Source: Thiohalocapsa sp. PB-PSB1 (GTDB lineage Bacteria; Pseudomonadota; Gammaproteobacteria; Chromatiales; Chromatiaceae). From it: DNA of 64,000 nt. Below the pieces are notes generated by a model. It did not search any database and was not told the DNA's origin. It saw only the letters and a program-made list of their open reading frames with translations. Where the stretch lies: positions 186,001 through 250,000 of the forward strand of contig CP050890.1 in NCBI GenBank assembly GCA_016745215.1, written 5' to 3'. The translations under genes were made by a program, and so were the position numbers. Positions 18,927 through 27,999 of the stretch are shown piece by piece (the first letter of the stretch is position 1; every line of letters starts with the position of its first letter).

Positions 18927-19194
18927 TTTTCCCGTTAGCGTACTGGTCATAGCTATCGAGTGCGTACAGAATTGTCTTGTTCTTCTGCTTGTGGGTTTCA
19001 TACCAAGCCCCAAACCCGGGAAGAAAGCTGCCGCTGTTCTCATCGATAGAGAGAGCGATCGTCAGGCTCATCTGCGCGTCAGCATCAACTACGAGAACTT
19101 TCTTGCCCTGCTGCGCAGCGTACTTCGCGACAAGCCAAGTAACGGTTGTCTTCCCTACTCCGCCTTTGAAGTTAATATTTGCTATAACTTTCAT
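18927..19194 (-). pseudogene. ParA-type ATPase, 3' end lost to the insertion sequence
   Basis: ATG 19194 opens MKVIANINFKGGVGKTTVT, a deviant Walker A (KGGVGKTT) typical of ParA/MinD ATPases, followed by KKVLVVDADAQMSLTIALS. About 88 genuine residues remain before the insertion-sequence terminus at 18926; after that the frame runs through the element to a stop at 18757, adding foreign residues. Switch II and the rest of the fold are missing, so the product is probably non-functional. It starts 29 bp after an attC site, in the orientation expected of a cassette gene, and has no parB partner here. Confidence 0.85.
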
Positions 19195-19222
19195 CGTCGC
19201 GCGCTTTCTGGTGGGGTTCCTC

Positions 19223-19316
19223 GTCTAACGTTAAGGCTGGCCCGCCGCTCATTGCGGTGCCGCCCGCGTCAGCGGCGGCACCGCAATGGGCGGTCGGGCC
19301 GAGCCTATTGTTGGGC
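19223..19316 (-). other. attC site 1 (between the ATPase fragment and parA)
   Basis: Read on the minus strand it begins with GCCCAAC and ends with GTTAGAC, both matching the attC consensus RYYYAAC ... GTTRRRY. Between them are complementary arms built around CCATTGCGGTGCCGCCGC and its near-complement. At 94 bp it is in the normal range for cassette recombination sites. Confidence 0.85.
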
Positions 19317-19392
19317 GATTGCTTGAGGCCATTTTCACATCAATTCGGCTTGGCTACATTTCCGTTAGACGGACTCGCCATCGTTTCTCAAC

Positions 19393-19745
19393 CTATCGAT
19401 CAAGACGGACGCGAAGCCGCCTCGCTCGTTCGCGAAATGCGGGTTCGCCACCTTCCAGGATGTCACAGACCGCCTTGCGGATGGCTGCGTCCTCCAGCCC
19501 ACCCGCGACATAGGTGATCAGAGGCAGACCGCCTGAGGGGTGCGGGCCAGCTTCGGCGACGATGATCTGATCTGCGTCGGTGTTGATCACGAGGTTGGCG
19601 TTGTGTGTGACCATAATCACCTGGCGCTTCGCTTTCGCCGCGACGAACAGCCCCACCAGCTCGTCGAAGACGGACTTGGGATCGAGGTTTTCCTCGGGCT
19701 GGTCGATGATCAACGGTCGGTCGTCGGAATCGTCAAGCGCGAGGT
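19393..19745 (-). pseudogene. TrlF-type PHP/SMC-like ATPase, C-terminal fragment
   Basis: Continuation of the gene interrupted by the ISAs1-family element. Read after removal of the element and one target duplicate, the frame runs YLALDDSDDRPLIIDQPEEN, which includes Walker B and signature-like residues, then a VTHNANLV H-loop, and ends at TAG 19393. This piece therefore holds the second half of the ATP site, whose Walker A lies in the fragment at 21024-23662. It cannot work alone. attC site 1 begins 77 bp after the stop. Confidence 0.88.
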
Positions 19746-21023
19746 CAGGGCAAACGCATCTAAATTTCCCATTTTAGGCCGCTTGTAGGACATCTAGTAA
19801 CTGCTCAAGATAATCTGTATCCCAGCCGGCACGGAGTCGCTTTAATTTAATGCTTTTCTTTGAGGTCGTATCTTTCCTGAGAATATTGAGTGCAATGTGC
19901 CGTAGGATGGAATAGTTTTCAGGTGCATGACCTTTTCGCGTTCGATTGGCATCTTCGGAAAAGGACACATCCAGAACCCAATGCAGTGAATTCTCAATTC
20001 CCCAATGAGAGCGAACCGCTTGGGCAAATCGTTTAACATCGCCTGACAGGCTGGCAATGAAATAGCGCCGGTCCGTGGTTACTTTTTTTCCATCATCTCG
20101 AATCGACTCTACCATCCCGATACCCCGGAAACCTTTCCATTGTTCGGCGTAATGCCCTAAGGAATGATCAGTGAAATAATAATACCGACGCGTCTCCAGG
20201 CGACCATGGTTTTTCTCTTTCTTTTCAAGAAAAACACTCGCATCCCGGCAGCATTGGTCGAGATCGACCGATTCGAACCAAGCGATGACATCTTGATGAA
20301 AAGTGCTCTGGTTGCCTTTCAATGAAAATACCCAATCTGCTTGTTTTTCAACAATTTTCTCCGCAATCTTCTTTTGGCATCCCATCGCGTCGATACTGAC
20401 TACACAGCCTTTGATCTCCAGTAAATCCAACAATTTTGGTATCGCTGTAATTTCATTTGATTTTTCTTCGGTCTTGAGTTGACCCAATACGAGCGATGAG
20501 TGACAAGCCCACGCACTCACCATGTGAATTGCCTTATTTCCATTAGCTCTATCATGCGATCTGCGCACCGTTTTCCCATCGATCGGTATAATATCCCCAT
20601 CAAACTTCGGCTCTATCGACTTCACCCAGGAGATGAAACAGGTTCGGAATTGATCGGGGTCAATACGGGCAAATACACGATTGAACGTGTCATGCGAGGG
20701 AATCCCATTGGGCAATTCCAAAAACTTCCGTAACCACTGTTCATGGGTTTGACCAAACTCCTCCATCGCATCCCAGCTCTCTCCCATACATAACGTCGAA
20801 CAAATCGCTATCGTTATGATATCAGCCAGCTTATGCCTTTTTGTCCTGTCGATACGGGGGTCGTTCAGATCGGAAAAATGACCGGCGATTGTCGTATCTT
20901 TTTCCTCTTCATTTATAGGTCTGATCATTCCCATTTTAATAACCCTCTATTAAATCATATGATCTTCAATTTTCGCCATCATAACACATTGTTTTCTAAA
21001 TATTTTTAGATGCGTTTGCCCTG
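19746..21023 (-). mobile_element. ISAs1-family insertion sequence with 10-bp target duplication
   Basis: About 1.28 kb with inverted ends CAGGGCAAACGCATCTAAA at the left and its complement at the right. The direct repeat AGCGCGAGGT flanks it at 19736-19745 and 21024-21033. CAGGG-type ends and a target duplication of 8-10 bp are known for the ISAs1 family. It is inserted in the same orientation as the ATPase gene it splits. It is markedly AT-richer than its surroundings. Confidence 0.92.
19774..20934 (-). CDS. ISAs1-family transposase
   Basis: A complete 386-residue transposase. The N-terminus (HFSDLNDPRIDRTKRHKLAD) is the family hallmark. Catalytic candidates are Asp in IIPIDGKTVRRSHD, Asp in VVSIDAMGCQKKIA, and Glu in HWGIENSLHWVLDVSFSED. 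No frameshift is seen, so the element may still be active. It starts about 90 bp inside the right end and stops about 28 bp from the left end. Confidence 0.95.
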   Translation of the reverse strand: MGMIRPINEEEKDTTIAGHFSDLNDPRIDRTKRHKLADIITIAICSTLCMGESWDAMEEFGQTHEQWLRKFLELPNGIPSHDTFNRVFARIDPDQFRTCFISWVKSIEPKFDGDIIPIDGKTVRRSHDRANGNKAIHMVSAWACHSSLVLGQLKTEEKSNEITAIPKLLDLLEIKGCVVSIDAMGCQKKIAEKIVEKQADWVFSLKGNQSTFHQDVIAWFESVDLDQCCRDASVFLEKKEKNHGRLETRRYYYFTDHSLGHYAEQWKGFRGIGMVESIRDDGKKVTTDRRYFIASLSGDVKRFAQAVRSHWGIENSLHWVLDVSFSEDANRTRKGHAPENYSILRHIALNILRKDTTSKKSIKLKRLRAGWDTDYLEQLLDVLQAA

Positions 21024-23662
21024 AGCGCGAGGTAGAGCAGCAGTAGGACGATGCCGCGCGTGCCTGGCGATAGTTTGCGGATGTCGATTCCGTCGTAGGA
21101 AATCTCGTAGCGGACTGCGATATGTGCGGTGCCGAAGAGCCAGTGCGCGAACTGCTTCGACCAGGCCCGAAATTCAGCTTGCTGGGTTGGGGCATATGGC
21201 GCGTGCAACAGGAGGTCATTCAGGTATTTCCCCATGAAGGCCGTCATGGCGGCCTGAACCTCTACGGCCGAGCCCGTTTCCCATGCGGGTTTGAGCGCAT
21301 CCGTCGCGGCTGCGATCAGCGAGCCGCGACCGTGGAAGGGGTCCGTCTTGCGCCGGTCGAGGAGTTCCTCTTCGGCAAACGAACCCCAGGTTTGGACGTC
21401 GGCAATCCTGCGGACCGAAAAGCTCAGCTTCTTGAGCGTTCCCGATGATGTGGAAAGGCGCGCCATCAGCGGTGCGTAAAGGCCAGCCAGCGCGTTTTGC
21501 TCGTTAATGATGGCTTCGAACACACGGCCATAGGTGTCGTCGCGTTCGGTTTGCAGGTTCTGACGTCGTGCTGCGGCGCCCTGGGCGTCAGTGAGCCGAG
21601 TTCCCAAGGTCTGAAGCGCCGAGTTCTCCTGCGCGATCCGCTTTGTGAGCGCCGTGTATTGCTCACGAACTAGCTTGTCCGCGCTGAACAGCGCCTCAAG
21701 TCGCGTCATCTCTGCAAGGATCAGCGCAAGCGGGAGCGTCGCGAGATCGGCGCCGTCGGCAAAAAGGGCGACATTGGGATCGCCGGGCAATGGCGCGACG
21801 CCATTGAGCTTGCGAACCTCGTCGTCGGCCCATGCGATATAGGCCGTGAGGCTCTTGTCCACGTCGCCCTTGTAGATCAGCAGGAACTCGTCCCATTGTG
21901 TGTCGTCTAGGCCGCTGTTGTTGTGTCGCGCCTGGGCCTGGCGGAGCATTTCCGGCGCGCCGGTGGCGCGCATGCTGCGAACCTCATCCTGCAGAGCGAC
22001 GAAGGTGCGGCGCTGATTGCCGTAGGCTTGGATCTTGCTTTTGAGCTTCTGCGCCGCCTCGCTGAGCTGGGTGTGCTTGTCGACCTGCGCCTCGGTGCCT
22101 TTGACCACCAGCTTGGCTTGGTCAGCGGTATAGCCGTCAATCAGCTTCCTCTTTTGCTCGACCTGCTTGCTCAGGCTGGCCACGAGGCTCTCTTTCTCCA
22201 ACTCGGCGGCGATGCGGTCGGAGATGTCGCCGATCGCCTCCGCCTCGCGCTCGCGGGCTTGTCGGAAGCGAGCGGTTTGTTGCTCGCGGAGCTCGGCGAA
22301 GTCGAGCGCCCACTCGCGTTCGTCCTGCGAGTGGGACTCGAAGATAACGCGCTCGATCTCATCGACGAGACCATCGGAGACACCTTTGGCTGAGCATAGC
22401 TCCTCAACGAACTGCTGTGAGAGATACCTCGCGCGCGGGAAGCACATATGGCCATTCGCGTCGCGTCCATCGAGCGCGCGCGTCACCATCGCGCCGCCGC
22501 CCCAGGTCAGTGTCGCAGTGGCTTGCCCGATCAGTTTGCGCGCGCGTGCAAGGAAAGATGGGCTGTTGTTTTCGTCGGCATCCCAACCAGCCGGAGTTAT
22601 TGCGTCGCATCCAGCTGCGATCACATCCGCCAGCGCCGTCTTGCCCGATCCCCGCGCGCCAATGATGGCGACTAGGCCGGGATTGAGCGGAATATCCGGA
22701 GTGGTCACCCAATCCGCGTGCTCGATCTGCACATGCGAGATGACCTGCGACGGCAGGGCCGAGCTTGGCGGCTTCTCGCCGACATAGGCCCGGCCCTCCG
22801 GATCGATGCAGGCCTGCCGCAGGGCGTCAAACTCCAGCGCGCCTTTAATCCACGAGAAGCGATTGGCGACGGGCTGCCCCACGGACCTCTGGTCGTGCGA
22901 ATCGCTGCCATGGAGACACGGCTTGCATCCGTCATAGCGCGAGCGCAGTTCTTCGGCACTAAGGCCTCGCCGGCCGATCCAGAATTCCCGCTGCGCTGGG
23001 CTGCTTGAGAAGATGATGTGGGCGAACTTCTCGATCTCCTGGCGCATGGTGGCGTCGGCGGCCTGACGGACGCCGGAAGTGCCGTCACTGGCGCCGCCAG
23101 CAACGGCGATCAGGATGTTCTTCTTCGCCCATTCGCTCTCCTCGATGACCTTTCGCAACTGATCAAAGTTGACCTTGAACTGAGTGGCGCCGTGTCGGAG
23201 CGCCGCGCCGTCGTCAGTAATGGTCGAGTCTGCGCGTTTGCCTAGCTTGATCAGCTCTTCGCGCGTGCAGTCGAAGCGGTCGTTGAAGGCGTGGAATTGC
23301 AGGCGCTTCAGGATACGCTTAACCTCCGAAAGGTGTTCGGGGTCTTCAGGGCTGACCAGCAAATGGACGTTCACGAAGCCGGTTTTCGCGGCCACGTCGA
23401 GGCGGAGCTCGATGTTCGGGAAGAGTAGGGACACCCCGGGCAGTCGGCCTGCAGCCTTATGCTTGAGGAATTCCTCGTAGGTGTCGGTGACGTAGTAGTC
23501 GGTGACCGCGACCGCTTCGACCTCCGGCGCCAGGCCTTCGAGCGTCGTGAGGTAGGAATTCCACGGGTCGGAAGCACCAAACTGATTATTAAGGATCGTG
23601 CCGGGCGCATGGATATGCGGCTCCCATCGGTGCCATTCGGAACCGCGACTGATCACTTCCAT
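21024..23662 (-). pseudogene. TrlF-type PHP/SMC-like ATPase, N-terminal fragment
   Basis: About 880 residues. The N-terminal PHP-like metal-dependent phosphoesterase region (EWHRWEPHIHAPGT, then AVTDYYVTDTYEEF and GSDSHDQR) is followed by a Rad50/SMC-like ATPase with Walker A IIGARGSGKTALADV (about residue 333) and long coiled-coil segments around residues 440-560. Such PHP-ATPase proteins are annotated as TrlF family and some are suspected defence genes. The ISAs1-family insertion at 21023 stops the frame a few codons later and separates Walker A from Walker B. The ancestral gene was roughly 996 residues. It lies between attC sites 1 and 2, so it looks like an unusually large cassette (about 3.1 kb without the insertion). 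Confidence 0.88.
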
Positions 23663-23721
23663 CTTGAGATTCTCACTGCTTCGGGGTCACCGCATGCCGA
23701 CTAAATAGGCAATTTTCATAG

Positions 23722-23785
23722 GCCCAACGCCAAGCCTCAGCCGCTGCGAGCGAAGCGAGCAGTCGGTTGGAGGTGCATGTTAGGG
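23722..23785 (-). other. attC site 2
   Basis: A 64-bp site. On the minus strand it starts CCCTAAC, overlapping the TAA stop of the upstream cassette gene, and ends GTTGGGC (GTTRRRY). The arms CACCTCCAACCGACTGC and GCAGCGGCTGAGGCTTGG are near-complementary, with a TCGCTTCGCTCG loop. Overlap of gene stop and site start is typical of cassettes. Confidence 0.85.
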
Positions 23786-24412
23786 ATTTCCTACTATTTC
23801 ACTGTATTGTTTTTGCAATTTCTGTTGCAATGCTTTTATACTTCCGTCATGGAACGGGGGTTCATTAATGTTACGTACCATTCCCGCACTGTAATCGATG
23901 GTTGATATATAGGGAATATCATCAATAGTTACCACCTTCTTCCCTGTAAACCAGCCAATACGCTTATATATAGTCAAGCGAACAGTGGATCCTGGCGTAA
24001 TCGAACCTATGGTTAGAACCCCTTTTTCAAACTCAGGCTTCTCGTGTGTAAGAGGCTCCCAAAACAGGTATGCTTTACTGATTAATAATTGATTATTCCC
24101 TCTCTTTATGCTTACGTCATCCAAATTATTTATGCCCATTTTTAAGCTCTCAGAATCCTTATTACCAACATTGGTGATAGTGATTGTATATATGAGCCAA
24201 GTCTTTGCTTTTCTTAAGGTTTTCTCGAAAATCTCTTTGACAAGGCTCCCTGTTTCGCTAATGCTGATCTCTGAAGGAGTCGGGGGAGCATGAATATCCC
24301 AGCTCTCATAATATTTTAAGCTTGATTTCTTTTTTAGGTCTTTTATATACGTAGCATAAACAGAAAATAGTAATGCAAGTATTGAAACTACTATTGGCAA
24401 CCAATCTTTCAC
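23780..24412 (-). CDS. Cassette-encoded membrane-anchored protein, function unknown
   Basis: 210 residues from GTG 24412. One N-terminal membrane helix (WLPIVVSILALLFSVYATYI, about 4-22) is followed by a soluble domain with a beta-rich stretch (LIYTITITNVGNKDSESLKM, SITPGSTVRLTIYKRIGWFT), perhaps an immunoglobulin-like fold on the membrane surface. The gene is strongly AT-rich compared with its neighbours. It is bounded by attC sites on both sides, its stop overlaps attC 2, and it is in cassette orientation. I recognise no family. Confidence 0.65.
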   Translation of the reverse strand: MKDWLPIVVSILALLFSVYATYIKDLKKKSSLKYYESWDIHAPPTPSEISISETGSLVKEIFEKTLRKAKTWLIYTITITNVGNKDSESLKMGINNLDDVSIKRGNNQLLISKAYLFWEPLTHEKPEFEKGVLTIGSITPGSTVRLTIYKRIGWFTGKKVVTIDDIPYISTIDYSAGMVRNINEPPFHDGSIKALQQKLQKQYSEIVGNP

Positions 24413-24439
24413 TGGATATATTTACCCCTATACTTTTAT

Positions 24440-24570
24440 CCCTAACGTTAGCGTTGAGTTGCAACCGGCATGACTGGCACGGCGGTACCCGCACCACCGA
24501 GGCTGGCCTGTGGCACGGCGGTGCAGATGGTACGGACCGCCGGTTGTCAGCTCGAACGCGCTTGTTGGAC
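24440..24570 (-). other. attC site 3
   Basis: A 131-bp site on the minus strand, from GTCCAAC (24570-24564) to GTTAGGG (24446-24440; the last base deviates from the Y of the consensus). Long imperfect arms (GACAACCGGCGGTCCGTACC and GGTACCCGC ... GCCGGTTGCAACTC) meet around an internal GCCACAGGCCAGCC loop. It is longer than the other sites in the array. Confidence 0.75.
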
Positions 24571-24807
24571 TTGGGCCTTTCAGACGACGTGCCGGTCTAT
24601 GGAATTTCAGCGGATCGGCTGGTGAGTGTCAAGGAGGGATGGGGCGGGATGCGTGCGGCAGTTTCGGGTGTAAAGCACGCTTTTTGGGCGTTTTGCCGCG
24701 GGTCGGCGTGCGGAGAATCGGGTTTTTGCGGCTTTGACGGGGTGTTTTCCGGTGTCTGAGACAGGGGGATAGCTCCGCGGCTGTGCACGGATTGGCAAGC
24801 ATTCATG

Positions 24808-26043
24808 TCACGCGGCCTCGAGGTAACAGGGCGGTGGGTCGTGAAACGACAGGAGGACGTAGACCTGGCGCAGCTTGCCTTCCCCGCACTTGGGACAGAG
24901 GCTGTAGTCGATGCCTTGTTTGGTAAGAAAGGCATCCATGTCGGCGATGAAGGGCAGATGGGGGGCGTCGAGACCGAGGCGGGCGCGGCAGGTGGTGAGC
25001 TTGTCCTTGCGGTGACCGTTGGCCAGGATGCCGTAATAGCGAATGCGACGGAATTGCGGCGGCGGGATATGGGCCAGGAAACGGCGGATGAATTCGTCGG
25101 CGGGCAGCGCCATGATCTTCTCGACCGGCGCGCCGGGTTCTCGGTTGTCGAGATACTTGAAGGTGATCGTCCCCTCGTCGATGCTGAGAATCCGGTGATT
25201 GGCGATGGCGATGCGGTTGACGTAGCGCCCCAGATAGCGAATCAGGTGGGCGGGGTCGTCGAAGGGTTGCTTGGCATAGACCACCCAGTCGTGGCTGCAC
25301 AGCGCCTGAAGCAACGCCTCCCAGCCGGCTTTGGTGGCAAGCACCGGCTGTCCGCTCAAGCACAGCTTGCCTTGATCGTAGAGTGCTTGCAGGGCAGCGA
25401 GGAACTTGCCCCGGAAGACCTTGGACAGGGCTTCGACGCGAAACAGGAAGTGCTTGGGGGCGCGCACGAAGGCGCTGCCGTCGTTCTTGAGCGCTCCGCC
25501 GGTGACGATGCAGTGGACGTGCGGGTGGTCGTTCAGCGTCTGGCCCCAGGTATGCAGGACCATGATGATGCCCAGTTTGCCGTCCCACAGGTTCTGGGCA
25601 AAGGTTTGGAGGGTCTCGGCGGCGAGCGTGAACAACAGGCCGTAGACCCGCTCGGGGTTGTAGCGCGCCAGGGGGATCAGGTCATGCGGCAGGGTGAAGA
25701 CGATGTGGAAGTATTGGATCGGCAACAGCTCAAGCTCGCGGGCGTCGACCCAGGCCGCTCGTTGACTCCCGCGGCACTTGGGGCAGTTGCGGTTGCGACA
25801 GCTGTTGTAGCTGATCTCGGTGTGTCCGCAATGGTCGCATTCATCGACGTGGCCACCGAGTGCCGTGGTCCGGCATTTCTCGATGTCCGACATGGCCTTG
25901 TGTTGTTGGGGGGTGAGGATGTGCGTCTGCCGATAGTCGTCGCCATAGGCGCGGAAGACATCGGCGACCTCGAACTGGATGTCCGGCGGCTCGGGTGGGA
26001 ATTCCCGCTTGATTTCACGGCTCAAGCAAGTTTGGGCGTCCAT
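24808..26043 (-). CDS. IS91-family transposase, first copy (apparent cassette gene)
   Basis: A 411-residue HUH-type transposase for rolling-circle movement. The zinc-binding N-terminus has CDHCGHTEISYNSCRNRNCP, the HUH histidines are in HPHVHCIVTGGAL, and the catalytic Tyr region is IRYLGRYVNRIAIANHRI. The C-terminus carries a second Cys pair (CPKCGEGKLRQVY). It is intact. It lies between attC 3 and attC 4 with about 95 bp of leader and about 240 bp of trailer, so it occupies a full cassette position rather than interrupting a recognisable cassette gene. It is clearly diverged from the IS91 transposase at 26506-27750, so the two are not a recent duplication. No IS91 end sequences were identified by eye. 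Confidence 0.9.
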   Translation of the reverse strand: MDAQTCLSREIKREFPPEPPDIQFEVADVFRAYGDDYRQTHILTPQQHKAMSDIEKCRTTALGGHVDECDHCGHTEISYNSCRNRNCPKCRGSQRAAWVDARELELLPIQYFHIVFTLPHDLIPLARYNPERVYGLLFTLAAETLQTFAQNLWDGKLGIIMVLHTWGQTLNDHPHVHCIVTGGALKNDGSAFVRAPKHFLFRVEALSKVFRGKFLAALQALYDQGKLCLSGQPVLATKAGWEALLQALCSHDWVVYAKQPFDDPAHLIRYLGRYVNRIAIANHRILSIDEGTITFKYLDNREPGAPVEKIMALPADEFIRRFLAHIPPPQFRRIRYYGILANGHRKDKLTTCRARLGLDAPHLPFIADMDAFLTKQGIDYSLCPKCGEGKLRQVYVLLSFHDPPPCYLEAA

Positions 26044-26139
26044 GCCGAGAGATTATAGTCTAGCGACGTGAATGCTGTATACCCTTACAGGTATTGATGG
26101 GAGTGCCTTTTGGTTCGCTCCGGGCTTTCTATTTATTTA

Positions 26140-26246
26140 GTCCAACGTTTAGTTAACCTGCCGAGCCCGCGCCGGTCGGGCCGCGAGCGCGAAGCGCCGC
26201 GGTGCCCGACCGGCGCGGGCTCGGCAGGTTCAACGCCCTGTTAGAT
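26140..26246 (-). other. attC site 4
   Basis: A 107-bp site with perfect consensus ends on the minus strand: ATCTAAC (26246-26240) and GTTGGAC (26146-26140). Very strong arms AACCTGCCGAGCCCGCGCCG and GGCGCGGGCTCGGCAGGTTA surround a GC-rich loop. It is the clearest site of the array and separates the two IS91-family genes. Confidence 0.9.
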
Positions 26247-26505
26247 TAAAACATTTTTTTGGTTCGCTTCGGTGTCCGTCTCAGCGAACCGCTATGTGGA
26301 TTCTACAACAGGCAAGCCCTGGGTGGGGCCTGGAAACTCCCGCTGATGTTGGCGCAGTTGCACGAGCAAGGCTCCGTTGCGCGCGCTCGGTCCCGCGGGC
26401 GCAGCGATTTCGCATGGAGCACAACGGTTTTTCGCTCACCGCGGTCGCGTCGCAACATAGCAGCACTGTCCCGAGCCGATGCGGATCGAGTGGAGGAGAT
26501 GTGCA
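26247..26505. other. Spacer between the second IS91 gene and attC 4, no gene seen
   Basis: 259 bp after the stop of the IS91-family gene. It includes a GAACCAAAAAAATG run near the attC and no open frame worth calling. The similar motif GAACCAAAAGGCAC appears at 26106-26119 beyond attC 4, so the same short sequence flanks both sides of this recombination site. Confidence 0.45.
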
Positions 26506-27750
26506 TCAGGCCGCCTCGCACGCAAGCGGCGGGTCTTGGCCGCGAGCGGGTCCAATGGTGGGCGCAAGGTCGCGCTGACGTCGTAGCCGTCCGCCGCAGC
26601 TCGGGCAGACGTGGATGTCTTTGCCGGTCAGGCGTTGCAGCAAGACGTCGTGGGGCTCGCGCACTTTGGTCGTCGTCACCGGCGCTAGGCCAAGCAGCGC
26701 TTTGGCACGATTGAGCTTGGTCGCGCGGTGTCCGCAGGCGAGCAGTCCGTAGTGGCGGATGCGGGTGAAGCGCGGCGGCAGGATGTGCAGCGTGAACCGC
26801 CGGATGAATTCGTTGGCGTCCAGCGTCATCACTTTGGTCTTGGCGCCGTCTTTATAGTCTTTCCAGGTGAAGGTGACTTTGCCGTCGGCAAGATTGAGGA
26901 TGCGGTGGTTGCTGATGGCAATGCGGTGGGTGTATCGCCCGAGGTAGTCGATGATCTGTTGCGGTCCGCCGAACGGGGGTTTGGCGTAGACCACCCAGTC
27001 GTGCTCGCGCAGTGCCTTGCGCAACGCGCCGAAGTGCGTGCCCGGCGGTGTCTTCAGCTCGCCTGTGGTATGCGCGTGCTCCAGGCGCTCGAGGTAGTTT
27101 CCGCGGAAGACCTTGGACAGCGCTTTGACCGGGAATAACCAGTCACGATGCGGGCAGGGTTTGAACTGTTCGCCATCGAACGTTAAAGCTCCGCCTGGGA
27201 CGATGCAGTGCAGATGGATGTGGCGCTCCATCGTCTGGCCCCAGGTGTGCAGCACGGCGGTGATGCCGAGGGTTCCGTTCCAATGACGAGCGGCAAAGGC
27301 TTGCAGGGTGTCCGTTGCGCTGGCGAACAGCAGGTCGTAAATCAGTTTGTCGTTCCACCCCACCCAGTCGTTGATCGCATGCGGCAGCGTGAAGACGGTA
27401 TGAAAATAGGGCACCGGCAGCAGTTCGTCTTTGCGCGCTTCGATCCAGCGCGCTTTCTCCAGCCCTTGACATTTCGGGCAGTGGCGGTCGCGACAGGAGT
27501 TGTAGCTGTTGTAAAGGGTGCCGCAGTCAGTGCAGTAGTCGATGTGCCCGCCCAGCGCCGCGGTGCGGCAGTTTTGGATGGCACTGAGTACCTTGTGCAC
27601 GTGCAGCGGATGGGAGTGCTCGTGCAGGGAGTCGGGCAAATGCGCGCGCAGGATGTCGGCGACTTCGAACGTCGGTCTCTGCTTGGAGCCGGAGTGCGTG
27701 TGTCCCGCTCTGTGATGGGGAGTTGGAGAGGAAAGGAATGGCGATGCCAT
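26506..27750 (-). CDS. IS91-family transposase, second copy (apparent cassette gene)
   Basis: A 414-residue HUH-type transposase, homologous to but clearly diverged from the 24808-26043 protein. It has the zinc region CTDCGTLYNSYNSCRDRHCP, the HUH region HIHLHCIVPGGAL, the Tyr region IDYLGRYTHRIAISNHRI, and the C-terminal CPSCGGRLRRQRD. It is intact. It begins about 95 bp after attC 5 and is followed by attC 4, which again gives a complete attC-gene-attC unit. In IS91 elements the transposase nicks one DNA strand, and attC sites recombine as folded single strands, so a functional link between the two is conceivable but unproven. Confidence 0.9.
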   Translation of the reverse strand: MASPFLSSPTPHHRAGHTHSGSKQRPTFEVADILRAHLPDSLHEHSHPLHVHKVLSAIQNCRTAALGGHIDYCTDCGTLYNSYNSCRDRHCPKCQGLEKARWIEARKDELLPVPYFHTVFTLPHAINDWVGWNDKLIYDLLFASATDTLQAFAARHWNGTLGITAVLHTWGQTMERHIHLHCIVPGGALTFDGEQFKPCPHRDWLFPVKALSKVFRGNYLERLEHAHTTGELKTPPGTHFGALRKALREHDWVVYAKPPFGGPQQIIDYLGRYTHRIAISNHRILNLADGKVTFTWKDYKDGAKTKVMTLDANEFIRRFTLHILPPRFTRIRHYGLLACGHRATKLNRAKALLGLAPVTTTKVREPHDVLLQRLTGKDIHVCPSCGGRLRRQRDLAPTIGPARGQDPPLACEAA

Positions 27751-27844
27751 TGCGTGTGCTTATTCTTTTTCTTGTTGATTGTTTATTTCAGCGCCGGTGC
27801 TGCTTTGTCTCGGGTGTGGTCTCTTCCAACGCGATAGCGTTTTA

Positions 27845-27920
27845 ATCTAACGTCAAGGATCACCCGACCGCTCAAAGCGCGCCAGGGCTTTGAGCGGTCG
27901 GGTGTATCCGCTTGTTGGCG
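27845..27920 (-). other. attC site 5
   Basis: A 76-bp site. On the minus strand CGCCAAC at the start (first bases deviate from RYYYAAC) is followed by near-perfect arms CACCCGACCGCTCAAAG / CTTTGAGCGGTCGGGTG, and it ends GTTAGAT (perfect GTTRRRY). The loop contains CCTGGCGCG. Confidence 0.85.
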
Positions 27921-27999
27921 CATGGGTTCTGAGTGAACCGAAGCCCGAAGCGAAAGACAAGATCCCGCTACCCGCGGTCTGTAGTGCGAACATAAAGCG

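Noticed and set aside
24805..26058. A 417-codon open frame on the plus strand
   Set aside because: It is the antisense of the IS91-family transposase, whose zinc, HUH and Tyr motifs prove the minus-strand reading.
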